From NCBI GenBank assembly GCA_963965975.1, contig OZ014421.1, forward strand, positions 4,019,001 through 4,083,000: a DNA stretch of 64,000 bases, in the 5' to 3' direction. The notes beneath the pieces were generated by a model. That model made no database searches and was not told where the DNA came from. It worked only from the letters and a program-made list of their open reading frames with translations. Positions 51,351 to 62,471 of the stretch are shown one piece after another. Each line of letters starts with the position of its first letter. Within the stretch, counting starts at the first letter, position 1. This stretch comes from Xestospongia bergquistia. Taxonomy: Eukaryota; Porifera; Demospongiae; Haplosclerida; Petrosiidae. Made by a program: the position numbers and the translations under genes.

Positions 51351-51783
51351 TGGCATTCCAAACTGGACAAAATTATGTTGACAAAAACACCATTACCTAG
51401 ACAACATCGCCATGCTCAAACAGACAAAAACACTATTACCTAGACAACATCGCCATGCTCAAACAGTGCTTCATTCATGTCAGCTAACTAGTATTGTTGT
51501 TCACTGTCTGATCAATAGACAACATCTATATGCTCAACTTGAACACAGTGCTATCGTCATTGTGTGATTGTGGTGGATCCACAGACAAGATCATCATGCT
51601 CAACAATACTATCATTCATCGTTCTCAGAATCAGACAAAATCGTCATGCTCAAACAAAATCGTAGTGGTCAAACGCCCCGCCCAACGGAACTGACGTCAC
51701 ATGTCGTCATATGAATTGTTAATAAGATTAATTATTATTAATTATTAAATTGCTAGCAATCTATTTAATACGTATTAACACAT
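51351..51783 (+). repeat. Left inverted arm of the transposon
   Basis: Carries two copies of a 43-bp subrepeat (ACAAAAACACTATTACCTAG then ACAACATCGCCATGCTCAAA), then at least three looser repeats of the core ATCNTCATGCTCAA, then a GC-richer stretch CGCCCCGCCCAACGGAAC. The repeated CATGCTCAA core is a candidate transposase-binding site. Confidence 0.85.
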
Positions 51784-51985
51784 TGTTGTAATACTTCAGA
51801 TAATAGAGATTCTTGTGCAGTTGATAACTTTGATAGTGCCTAAGGGAGTAGCATGCTTTCTTTTTAAGTGAATTTACAATTGTTATGCCAACATGTAATC
51901 GATGAGGCTTACTACTTTGATGAGGACGAAGGCCTAAGTTCTGATCATGAGATCTTGAGTCAGAAACAAATTTAGAAGTCATTTT
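51761..51985 (-). CDS. Small ORF inside the transposon, unrecognised
   Basis: From an ATG near 51,983 on the minus strand it encodes about 73 residues (starts MTSKFVSDSRSHDQNLGL) and ends inside the left arm. It is basic, with no known motif. It could be a terminal exon of an element-encoded protein or chance. Confidence 0.25.
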   Translation of the reverse strand, partial: KMTSKFVSDSRSHDQNLGLRPHQSSKPHRLHVGITIVNSLKKKACYSLRHYQSYQLHKNLYYLKYYNNVLIRIK

Positions 51986-52645
51986 TATTGTACAATGTAT
52001 AGCCAATAAAGACTACTAAAGGATCAGCCTCGGAATATAATTATAAATAAATCTGAAAGGGGAAGGAAGAATTTGCTTTGGGAAATTTGGTGTGAAGATA
52101 ATGAAAGAAGATTGGAATAATGATCAGATATCAGTGGACTAGAATACTCAGATGACATGATAAAGCCTGTGATTAGTGTTATTAGGAGATAACTCTATAA
52201 GTCTAAGATGTTTTGTCTTTGTGGATGGATTTCTCAAAAATGGTTTCCATTTAAAACAAATTTAGGCAGATAGAATCTTTCATGACAATCATCTCTTGTG
52301 TACACAGAGCCGACCTAACTGTTTTACTGAAAAACAACCTACAGAAGCCGAGGCAGACATCTAATTCTATTTTGTAATTTCATATTCTATTTTGAAATTT
52401 TCAAAAAATATTCCAATTCCAATTTTATTTCTTATCCTTTGATGGAAAATATTTAACAATTCAAATTGAGCTCAATTAAGTGAAGTGAGCACAGTGAGGA
52501 GTACACATGAAAACAAATCTATTATTGATAATATATAAAACAGTAGTAAAGATTATTATAAACTATTTACTTTACACAGATATTATATACCTCTAGTTTA
52601 AATATCAAACACTTCACTTATGTATAATAATTATAGAATAATGTA

Positions 52646-52653
<8 letters not shown>

Positions 52654-52736
<83 letters not shown>
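52654..52736. repeat. (AT)n microsatellite
   Basis: An uninterrupted TA dinucleotide run of about 80 bp. A second short run lies at 52795-52812. Between them, 52758-52783 is a hairpin with perfect 11-bp arms TTTACCCATAT/ATATGGGTAAA. Confidence 0.95.
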
Positions 52737-52737
<1 letters not shown>

Positions 52738-52997
52738 TGTTTCATTTGCATGGCTAATTTACCCATATAACCATATGGGTAAATCAATCAACACATATAT
52801 ATATATATATACATTTAAGTGTTAATTTGTTTCTATCTCTGTCAACTAAGTTGATCACTTCAATAACTGCATAGCATGAAATTACCAGACACAGTTCTAA
52901 TTATCAGTAATGTGAACTAATGTAAAAAGTAAATTTAAACACATTATTTGTTTAATTCAACATATTATACTATAACATTGTGTAATAATCTTTTAAT

Positions 52998-53470
52998 CTA
53001 ATACTGTGCATATTCATAATCTGATATATCACTGGTGACACCTCTTATCAATTGCAAGAACACATTTCTTCTACTATATGATGGACTGGTCTGCAGTTGA
53101 GGATCTGGTATATCTTTTTTCTGAAAAATGATTAAGATCAAATGATAATCTACTCTAATTAATTACCAAACCTTTCTGTTAATATACACAGCCGTTCCTG
53201 ATATCAATATTATTATAACAGTAGTTAGTAAAAACAGAATGATAAGTATACAACCAAAAGTTACTATAACTGTCAATAAAATAATAGTATAGTCCTCTGC
53301 TAATGGTTGAGTTGGAAGTGAATTCCCAGCTTCTGTAAAAAAATCACTCTTAACAGTTGTTTATGAGGAAGATTACCTGTACCTACTACTATTGTAGTAA
53401 CTTAGTTTGCAAATGACAGGCACAGAAATAGCTCAGGGCAGTGTAGAGCTAAAAAGAAAATCGAATAGAC
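52998..53470 (-). pseudogene. Receptor-like membrane segment and cytoplasmic tail inside the transposon
   Basis: Three minus-strand exons with plausible splice borders are seen. The first (about 53458-53385) has a TAA in the frame that joins to the next. The second (about 53335-53170) reads EAGNSLPTQPLAEDY, then a hydrophobic stretch over 25 residues long (IILLTVIVTFGCILIILFLL onward), then the anchor YINRK. The third (about 53121-52998) reads KKDIPDPQLQTSPSYSRR and ends ISDYEYAQY and a TAG stop. This is the architecture of the end of a single-pass receptor with tyrosine sites in its tail, and does not belong to any transposase I know. I infer capture of host exons by the element. Confidence 0.5.
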
Positions 53471-53639
53471 CACATGGGCTATTGTTTGAGGCTATACACT
53501 AAATGATACTTTCAGTTGATGAACCATTACTGTCTGTCATTATCTGTTTGCACTACAACTACCAACATTTGGTTTAAAAAGTAATGTTGCTCTCTCTATA
53601 TACAACCACAACTAGGTTGATTATATTTACTATACATAC

Positions 53640-54810
53640 CTCCATGGATGACCATCTTCCACCTGATGAGCTTGTGGTTTCCATCAATATGCCTATAACA
53701 AATGTGTAATTATATGTAAACATTAATTTTATACAACACTTATGACTTATAAGTACAACATTTCCCACAGATGAAATGTCCAATATGACAGTCTATTAGA
53801 TACTATGTGGCTGTCTGTTACTGGGTATTTGAATGCATGGTACATATTACCACATAATATATTTGGCTTGACTTGCCATAAAAACATAGCAGATTCATCT
53901 GATATTACTCAGTTAGCACTTTCACATCACAATATAAAAATTTGCTATAAGAACACTAATTGCTAACCACAGTACTGTAATAATGAAGTAAAGAAAGAAT
54001 GCACAATATTTACCATAAAGCATTTGGTCCCGCAACAGAGTAGCATCGACGGTGTATTCTAGCTGCTCGTCTTAGAGACTAATTGACAGGACAACTCTTC
54101 GCATGCTCTCAATAACTCTACTTTTTTGGATAATGAGCCCACGTGAGAGTAACGCCCCCCGAACAAGTGACAATCCAAAATCCATTGTAACCTGTTGTTA
54201 GTATATAAATAATTTTTATAACCAAAATTCAAACACTTCTATTATATCATGTACCAGTGGATGTCAATGTTACCTGTAAAATATTAAAGATTATGTCATC
54301 TAGTTCTTCATTAGAAATCTGTGTGAAGTTATTCCCTATTCCAAGACCAAACAGTTCTCTTCGTCTTCTTAAAGTTCTTTCAGACACTCCAAGAATCATA
54401 GACATTTGATGGAAATTGAATCCAAGCTCTAACAAAGATTCTAAATCTTCTTTACGAATATGGTATGATGGCCGTCCAGGATGTCCTGTTCTTTGACAAG
54501 AAAGATGGTGGTTAGTAGGGAGGTTGCTAGAATCAGGTTGTATCCGAAGGGTCCATTCCCCATAATGGGAACACAACCTTTGAAATTCTCCTATTACATA
54601 TTCAATATCTCTTATGACTTCTTGCGGAGTATGGTCATTTTCTAATACCCTCCCTAAAATCACTCAAAGGACACTTATACAGTCTTCAGCCCTAAAAAGT
54701 AAGTTCTCTGCCAAATTTAAGTCGTCGGTGTTATAGTGACGATGGAGTTGAGATGACAATCCCAATAGGTACTCCAGAAAAGAGTCTATATCAAAGGTTG
54801 AGCTCGTCAT
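53640..54810 (-). pseudogene. Integrase-type (RNase-H fold) transposase, broken
   Basis: Exon 1 (54810-54274) starts MTSSTFDIDSFLEYLLGL. It has a TGA at 54664-54666 and then a helix-turn-helix region (GRPSYHIRKEDLESLLELGF, ILGVSERTLRRRRELFGLG). Exon 2 (54191-54014) encodes SLVRGALLSRG, RVIESMRRV and, after a one-base frameshift, ARIHRRCYSVAGPNALW. Exon 3 (53692-53640) continues HIDGNHKLIRWKMVIHGG. The Trp codon is split correctly across the exon 2/3 junction. This matches the integrase-core proteins abundant in cnidarian, fish and sponge genomes, in which HIDG.HKLIRW carries the first catalytic Asp. The remaining catalytic part is not found before the receptor-like exons. The start is the ATG flush with the right arm. 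Confidence 0.7.
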
Positions 54811-55284
54811 GTGTAAATGCGCATTAAATAGATTGCTAGCAATTTAATAATTAATAATAGTTAATCTTATTAACAATTCATATGACGACATGTGACGTCA
54901 GTTCCGTTGGGCGGGGCGTTTGACCACTACGATTTTGTTTGAGCATGACGATTTTGTCTGCTGCTGAGAACGATGAATGATAGTACTGTTGAGCATGATG
55001 ATCTTGTCTGTGGATCCACCACAATCACACAATGACGATAGCACTGTGTTCAAGTTGAGCATATAGATGTTGTCTATTGATCAGACAGTGAACAACAGTA
55101 CTAGTTAGCTGACATGAATGAAGCACTGTTTGAGCATGGCGATGTTGTCTAGGTAATAGTGTTTTTGTCTGTTTGAGCATGGCGATGTTGTCTAGGTAAT
55201 AGTGTTTTTGTCTGTTTGAGCATGGCGATGTTGTCTAGGTAATGGTGTTTTTGTTAACATAATTTTGTCCAGTTTGGAATGCCA
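54811..55284 (-). repeat. Right inverted arm of the transposon
   Basis: Inverted counterpart of the left arm, but with three 43-bp subrepeats instead of two, which accounts for most of the length difference. Confidence 0.85.
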
Positions 55285-55289
55285 TATGT

Positions 55290-56095
55290 TAATCTCATCC
55301 CCAGGCATCCACTTGCTAATGCAGAGAGGGTAACCCTCTCTGTTCACTTGTCTAAAGTCAATTATATTAGGCTTTTTAGACTTTATGACAAAATGGGATA
55401 ATAACACATTTTGCTACATGAAAAAGGATTAGATAAAAAGGCATGACACCTACCTAGACACCCACTTGGTAATGTGTAGAAGGTCATGCTCTTCGTTCTA
55501 GTATGTGGGTATCTAGATCAAGACTAAACTTATGTATAATTCGTATATATTTGTTGTTCTTATGTACTCTTTATATCTCATAACTATTGAATACAAGTAA
55601 CATCTCAGTATCATTATGTTATATGGTAGTAGTTGAAAGTCTTGTTTTAGACTGTAATAGTTTATGTTGACTCTAGCCTTAATATTATCATCATATCGTG
55701 CATACACTAATACTTTAACCATTAACTTATCATAATAGACTTGGAGAGAAAACAAAGTAGATATTAATGCTGACATACATTGCAAACAATGGACCTTGTA
55801 GTCTAAAGTAGGAGGAGCTAGCTTACTAGACTACACTAGTGCTACATTACGGGACTTGACTGACTGTTGTTTGAAGTGTTCATAATATAACAGGTACTAT
55901 ATTATTACATAATATAGCAAAACGTTTGAGATTATTGTAACCACTTCCTTAAAAGTGTTCATTTTGAGGAAGAAACTAACTAAATTGAGACTATGTAGCA
56001 ATTTAATCTATTTAGCAAAAATTGAAGTCTATACATAACTTTAAAGTGTAAATCTTTTTATCTGTGACATATGTCTATACATCATACTACTGGTA
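55290..56095. other. Spacer between transposon and death-fold copy A
   Basis: Contains a hairpin at about 55320-55340 (CAGAGAGGG/CCCTCTCTG, 3-base loop), a diverged direct repeat of the same stretch near 55,450 (ACCCACTTGGTAATG), and at 55540-55895 the duplicate of 49010-49350. No gene is supported. Confidence 0.6.
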
Positions 56096-56099
56096 ACAT

Positions 56100-58060
56100 A
56101 CCTTGTCTGACCAACTCTTCATCTTTTGACTCTTGGTCATCATGTGATACTGTAGTCTTTAGATAAGATACATGACCATGTACAAAGTGAAATATGACAA
56201 CACTCAGTAAAACTAGTTCTAGTTGACTTCTCAACTCCTCTGTTTTCTCTTCTACAATAGCTCTAACTTCCTATAGATCAATAAACAACACATGTAGTTA
56301 CTGTTGTATGATACTACTCATCTCTTACTTTGTCTCTTTGATGTTTGTCATAAATAGTATAATAACCAATTGTGAGCTTACTCAATCCCATCTCTGTCAA
56401 CAGACCAAGATTCTCTTCTGTTGTCACTAATAGAATATCCATCATATGGTATGGAGTATAGCAGATAATATTGATGGAGTTGATAATGAGATTCTCTTGA
56501 AGATATCTTTACAACATACACTAAGTTTAACTTTTTTGCAAAACATATCAACTTCTGTCTTGAACTCTGTGATGTGTCATTTAGCCTCAATGATATTATA
56601 TTGATCAGCAATAGTCTCCAAACAGCAAATATTTGTAAAGGTACATTTGTCTTCCACAATAGGCATTACATCATCAAATTATTCTGCTATAGCAAGTTTA
56701 GGTGTAAGTTCTGGGAAACATCTTCGAAGACATGTTTTGAGATCTTCCAAACAAGGAATGCCATCTTTAATAAGAGGTGCTACTCTGTGAATAAGTTTCC
56801 CAAAGGTTGCTCAGATGTGATCAAAACGATAATGATAAGTTGATGGGAGATGAAATTGGTGAAGTGTGGTTTGGTCTAAAAGAATGTGTAATTTTTGCTG
56901 TTGAATGAAGAGCTTTCACTTACCACACTTCTTTAGTATGTCTCGTGTAACACCTTCCTTATTAAAATATGTAATATTAGAATTATATGGTATTAGTGTA
57001 CTCACAATATTCCTCTAAGATAGCATTACCACATTGTATATTATTAGTAACTTTTAACAGTACACTAGCAAAGTGTTCCAAGTTATGGTAGTTGTTATGT
57101 ACAGCATGACAGATGGCTTTTAGCAAAATAAATATTGCTTCTTCATCAGAAAAAGATTGTGCAGTGAATTTTACAATAGTTAACCTTGTCTGAGAAATGA
57201 CTTGGTCTCTATAAAGTAGTTCTGCAATGCCAGCAGGTTATTGAAGAGTATGAGTGAGGATACCATAATTACAACATAATATATCAGTGGCTTGATCTTC
57301 ATGACTCTTATGATCACTTGCTTTCTCTTGAACATTAAGTGTTGTCTTGTCATCAATTTTAAATGTATGAGCTATAATTACAGACAAAGAAATACATTAA
57401 TTGGTTAGCTTAATTCTTTCTTACCATATTCACTGTTAAGTCTCTCAGACAAATGCTTTGTCTCCTCAAACTTGGATAGTACTGTAGTTAAAGCATATAT
57501 TTTCCTGTGGTCTGAAGATATTGCTGTTTGTATAGTAGATAACAGAGTTGTTTTCTTCTCATCCAATGTGTCTTCTAATGTTTCAATCTTATCAAATGTT
57601 GTTTCATTGATACATCTGTCACTAAATAAGAGCTGGGACACCTTTATGGGATTGATCGGACATTTAGATAGTTCATTAATATAAGCCTGAATCACAACAT
57701 CACTACCTATTAAACATGGACAATATTTATTCACTTACTTATAAACAAGCATTACATTTGTTGATAGTTCACTTACAAGAACTACAAGACAATTTCAATG
57801 TCTCATAATTATGAGCAATAGCATTTCTTCTAACAGACTCCCTCTTTAAAGCATCTATGACTTGTCTTCTCGTAGCATGAGTGATAGTTGTCAACCACAA
57901 TGCAAACATTTTGTCGTTTTGTGAATGTAATCTTTTGGTAGACTGTCAATATCATCCAAAGTGTCATGATCAAAGTCAAGCTGAACTGGTACCAGTTACC
58001 AATATAAACATTTTCACTTAATTCTTTAAGAATTGGTCTCTCCTATAATATCTCTTCAAA
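56100..58060 (-). pseudogene. Death-fold gene copy A (death domain, CARD-like units, coiled coil)
   Basis: Minus-strand exons in order. About 58050-57777 is a death domain (ERPILKELSENV, TLDDIDSLPKD, then MFALWLTTITHATRRQVIDA), needing frame shifts near 58,000 and 57,920. 57706-57424 is a CARD-like helical unit (NPIKVSQLLFSDRCI, DEKKTTLLSTI, VLSKFEETKHLSERLNSEYG). 57370-57006 is a second such unit (ILLKAICHAVHNNYHNLEHF) with a TAA. About 56985-56930 is a small exon (EGVTRDILKKC). About 56860-56470 reads LIHRVAPLIKDGIPCLEDLK and ITEFKTEVDMFCKKVKL, with TAG and TGA stops. About 56420-56100 reads LLTEMGLSKLTIGYYTIY, then an acidic coiled coil (EVRAIVEEKTEELRSQLELV). Death folds assemble signalling complexes in immunity and cell death. 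Multiple stops mark it as decayed. Confidence 0.6.
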
Positions 58061-58108
58061 TCTTTTATCCATTGCTACTTTGTCAAATGTAGTCTGGTGA
58101 CCTTTGAG

Positions 58109-58131
58109 TGTAGCTCATTACATGAGCTACA
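58109..58131. repeat. Short hairpin upstream of copy A
   Basis: Perfect 10-bp arms TGTAGCTCAT/ATGAGCTACA with a 3-base loop. Its role is unknown. Confidence 0.7.
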
Positions 58132-58139
58132 ATAACCAC

Positions 58140-59140
58140 ACACAACTTAATAAGATTCATAAGCCACACCCAAATACACATGACTGTTATAAGTTGGTAG
58201 GAACCTTCTTAAGACACCAGAATGTCTGAAAAATTGATAGAAATAGAGAAAAGCATTTATTTATATCTCATCCAATTGTTTTTTTGAGTAGCCATAGTCA
58301 TTTAGATTTTTTAAAATTATGTTAGGGTTGTCACTTTTATAATAGGTTTTTGGGAGATCTTTGACACATATGTATAATTGTATTATTAAATTTTCTCACC
58401 ATCATAAAAGTTTTATTTGCTGTCAGAACAACAAATAGACAATTTTTTTGGGTGGAACTCATTCTATTGGTTACATTTCTAATATTAGCTGTAACCTATC
58501 TGATTATAAACAACACCTACAATAGTATCTGTAGTTCATGTACACTGTTGTAAATGTATTAAGTAGAAACAAACATAGTTCAATAAATGATTTATACACA
58601 TTGTACATGATAACAGTAAATACAACTATACAACAATACATGTCACATGATATGTTTATCAGTTTAATTGGTTATATTTAAATCATTTATTAAGTAAAAA
58701 GTGGAACATTAACCGTTATCTTTTTTTATTAACACAAGACAGAGTTATTAATAACACATACACACATAAGACAAATAGAAAACTAGTTCTAGTTCACAGT
58801 GATATACAGGAATTAATTATGAACGTGTAATAATTGTTTCATTCTATATAAAAGGTATTTTCAAGCTGAGAATTTAGTTTTTCACCTAGATTAGGTTCTG
58901 AATACTGAAGAGAAGAGAAAGAAGAGTAATTCATTATTTATAACTACTAATATCTTTCATTTAAAGCTACATTAGTATGAATATAGTAGTTTGTAGATAT
59001 AATTATAAATATAAAAATAATTACATAGAGTATACTACTTACTACCTGAATAGTTTTACTATGACTGGTAAATGGTTACTGCCTGTGCTGTCTTCGAGTC
59101 TCTTTTTGTATGAACGCTAGATCTAGTAATAATGCAATGA
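58140..59140. other. Spacer between death-fold copies A and B
   Basis: AT-rich. I see no gene or repeat. Confidence 0.5.
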
Positions 59141-59866
59141 GAACTCAGTAACCTTTTAAACTCTGTTTTAACTTCTCAATCTGTTGGTTTCTCTCTCTCT
59201 GGCTTATAAATTCAATTACGTAATTATTTCTTGGTGTGTCTCTAGCTCTTTTTCTCTCAGTAGATAATGACATTATGTGTTCTTGGTAGTAACTAAGAAC
59301 TGACCAAATTGTGTCAGGTGGTGGGTATTGCATTAATTACCTTGTAAATCTTTAATTTCCTTTACTTTCCTTTGCTCATTTCTATATTGAAACATCGAGT
59401 CATATGTTATAGACAGGTATAATTGAAATCATTTTGTAGTCACAAATATCTACCTTCAGTTTTTCTGGCAATAGACTCAACTCCTTTGTGTTCTCTTCTA
59501 CAATAGCTCTAACCTCCTATATATCAATAAAAAACATACATAGTAACAGTTCTCTAATACTACTCATTTCTTACCTTGTCTCTTCTGTGATTGCAAATGG
59601 TACAATGACCAACTACAAGTTGGATTAGTCCATTCCTCTTCATTGATTCAAGTGTCTCTTGAGCTTTAGTAATAAGTAGTATTGTTAGACTAAGTGGAAA
59701 AAAAACAAGTGACGCTGAAAAGCTCATCCTCTCTTATAACACAAATTTGCACATTAAATTTTTCTTGTTAACTGATTCAGCAAGAATATCCTTAATATCT
59801 TCCAACATACAACATTTAGGATCCCAGTCTAAGACAAAAAGAGCAATCTCACATTTGAGAAGGGAA

Positions 59867-59900
59867 TGACTTTTGTTTTCTTTAAAGAAAACAAAAGTCA
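59867..59900. repeat. Perfect 34-bp palindrome in copy B
   Basis: TGACTTTTGTTTTC TTTAAA followed by the exact complement of the first half, with no spacer. Confidence 0.95.
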
Positions 59901-59972
59901 AAGACAGACATTTATTTCCGACAAAATGACAGACAGACAAAGACAGACATTTATTTCCGTACAAAATGACTG
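59898..59972. repeat. Tandem duplication in copy B
   Basis: AAAGACAGACATTTATTTCC plus GACAAAATGAC occurs twice, separated by AGACAGAC. It disrupts the frame corresponding to VVQSFC in the paralogue. Confidence 0.85.
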
Positions 59973-61629
59973 AACAACATCTTTATATGCTTGTATATGT
60001 GTCTCTGATTCTTTGAGATCAAACTGCTTCACAATGCCCTCTAAACAACTGATATCAATCAGAGTACAATTATCACACGCAATGTTTAAGACATTGTCAA
60101 TGGACTTTGCTCATTTCAGATTTTAGATGAGGATAACTATCAGCAAAAAAGCATGTCAATTTTGTTAATTGCTTTTTGGAGTTTGTTGAATGCTATTCCA
60201 AATTTCTTTCGTATTGACCCAAATGTGGATTTTAACTTTCGAGGAATTGGAAGAGGTTTTATGGCTTTATCTATAAATAATTTAAATAAAGGTAAAATCT
60301 CTCCCTGTACTTACATTACACGCCTTACAGTGGTCAGAGGATTACCTAATGTTTCATTACTTCCAGTATATGCAACTTGTATGCCATAATCAGAAAATGC
60401 TTAAACTATTAAAATAGACTTCTAACAAGTGAAGTGTATGTCAGTACTCACTATAATCTTGTATGATAGCCTTAGCATATGGTACATTGCCAGTTTGTTT
60501 TAATAGTGCACTAGCAATAACTCCCAAGATTATGACAGTTGGTATGTACAGCATAGAGCTTGTAATAGGACAAATAATGCTTTTCTTGTGGATGGAGACT
60601 TGGCAGTATATTTATAATTTCTAGTCTATTTTTTTGTAATAACCCCCTATCCATAGACGGACTGTGCAGCTTTAAAGGGATAGCTAAGAGACTGAGAGAG
60701 AATATACTATAATGACAATGTATAATGTCACTGGCATGATCTTCACAACTACTATAACTTATCATTTCTTTCTCTTGAACAGTGTTTCATATTGTCTGGT
60801 CATCTGGAAATGTTTGACTTATTAACAATAAGCATTACTTATAAATTATTTAATTGACCTTTCACTATATTCATTGCTAATTCCCTCAGATAGAAGCATC
60901 ATCTCTTCAAACTTGGAGAGTACTGTAGCTAACACTTTCAATTTCAAGTGATTTGAAGATGTTGCTGTACGTATAGTACATAACAAGAGTTGTTTTCTTC
61001 TCATCTGAGGAGCCTTGCAATGACTCCATCTTATCAAGTGTTTCTTCACTGATACATCTCTCACTAAATATTAGCTGGGACAATTTTACAGGATTAATCA
61101 AACACTATGACAGTATATCATTATGGCAATAAATAACAGTAGTAACTTCATTAGTTAGAGAGTGAGAGTCCATTCCTATAATTAGAACAATACACAATCC
61201 ATAAAGAAACCAGTAATATAACATTTATAACATGATGTACATGTAAAAGGTTCCTGTACTCACTAGCAGGAAAACTACAGGATTTACACAACGTTTGCTC
61301 ATATTCATGAGCAACAGTGATTTCTTTGATGTCTTTGTTCCTTAAAGCATCTACCACTTGTCTTCTAGTAGATTGAGGTTTAGTATCTAACCACAACTCA
61401 AACATTTTTATGGCGTTGTATGTGGAGTCATCTGGTAGCTTGTAAATATCATCCAACTTCTTATTGTTCAGTTTCAACTAAATTCCCAACTAACATCATT
61501 TACTACCAATATGTTTATGTTCATATAATTTATCAAGTGTTGGCTTCTCTTCTAGAATCTCCTTGAAAGATAATTTTTGTAACCACTGCTTCTTTGTGAC
61601 ACATCCAGTAAATTTGGTGAACTTTGGGT

Positions 61630-62090
61630 TATATTAGATATAATGACCACACCAGTAATAATAATCATAGTGTGTTATTTGAATAGAGGTTAGTATTGTA
61701 GTTATCCCTTGTTGTCTGACCTATCCTCCTATGTAACGTATCTAGCATTTTAACATGTAACTATATATTAATATTTTGAGTCCATTTGTCCTGTACTGGC
61801 TGTATTAAGTCATATTCAAGCACTTTATCCTCTTATATTAACAGTATGTGGATCATATGTTGTTTGGACATAATAAATCGATATAGTATATTTATGACAT
61901 CTCTGTAGTGACCACACCCCTTCTTAAAATTCTTATTATGTAATGGTGGATCATTCCAAAGTAAGTATGAGAATCTTACATTCTCTTGTGTCACTCCCCC
62001 TATTACATTAGTCACATTGGATAGGACTGTCTATTATTTTAACTCATTAGAATATGTTGTATATAAGAGAACATTTGATATTGATAGTCA
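61630..62090. other. Spacer between copy B and the kinase pseudogene
   Basis: No supported gene. The strand of coding signal changes from minus to plus across this stretch. Confidence 0.5.
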
Positions 62091-62408
62091 AGATGAGGTT
62101 AGTAGAACTATCCAACTATCAGTCTTATCAATTTATTTTATAGTTGTTTGTTAAATTGGAGTCTAATTATAATCTACTTGGATTTGGATATGACTGGATT
62201 ACATAAACATTATACATTGTTGGCCGAACAACTCAATGGAAAACTAATACGTGGAGAGTATTCAGATTATATCCTGATAGTATTACAAGAATAGTTAGTG
62301 ATAATAATGGTGTTCCTTCTAATGTTCTGATTAATACCACCTGTGATATTTGTAGGTCATGTGATAATTATACTTGCACTGATAAAACTGTGTTTAATAT
62401 GATTGAAT

Positions 62409-62409
62409 T

Positions 62410-62466
<57 letters not shown>

Positions 62467-62471
62467 GTATG
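62409..62471. repeat. Compound microsatellite (CT)n(AT)n(GTAT)n
   Basis: Uninterrupted CT, then AT, then GTAT runs lie between the ectodomain and kinase parts of the pseudogene, where the membrane-spanning exon would be expected. Confidence 0.95.

Larger units (their letters stand above)
51349..55286. mobile_element. 3.9-kb DNA transposon with long inverted arms, integrase and receptor-like cargo
   Basis: The body is 51351-55284 (3,934 bp), bounded by TA on both sides. The outer ends are TGGCATTCCAAACTGG and its exact complement. The left arm runs to about 51,783 and the right arm from about 54,811, and they pair over more than 400 bp. The right arm ends directly at the ATG of the transposase frame. 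Inside, on the minus strand, lie integrase exons (54810-53640) and then membrane-segment exons (about 53470-52998). A long (AT)n run lies at 52654-52736. The transposase is broken, so the copy cannot act alone. The superfamily is not named with confidence; a TA duplication is compatible with several. Confidence 0.88.
59145..61620 (-). pseudogene. Death-fold gene copy B
   Basis: Same order as copy A. About 61620-61265 is a death domain (LNNKKLDDIYKLPDD, MFELWLDTKPQSTRRQVVDA), with stops before its first helix. 61125-60857 is a CARD-like unit (NPVKLSQLIFSERCISEETL, then VLATVLSKFEEMM after a one-base shift near 60,985). About 60780-60450 is the degraded second unit. About 60100-59950 reads DNCTLIDISCLEGIVKQFDL, and 59680-59460 reads LESMKRNGLIQLVVGHC then EVRAIVEENTKEL. 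About 59410-59145 is a coiled-coil tail (RKVKEIKDLQ, then ISQRERNQQIEKLKQSLKGY, stop). The tail also has MSLSTERKRARDTPRNN. A perfect palindrome and a tandem duplication interrupt the middle. At least one frameshift and several stops mark it as decayed. Confidence 0.6.

Noticed and set aside
53385-53458. Fibronectin type III end as the ectodomain of the captured receptor.
   Set aside because: The short exon has a stop in the joining frame and too little sequence to support the domain.
61833-62015. A 60-codon minus-strand ORF between copy B and the kinase pseudogene.
   Set aside because: No motif, no splice context and no paralogue in copy A. It is probably chance.
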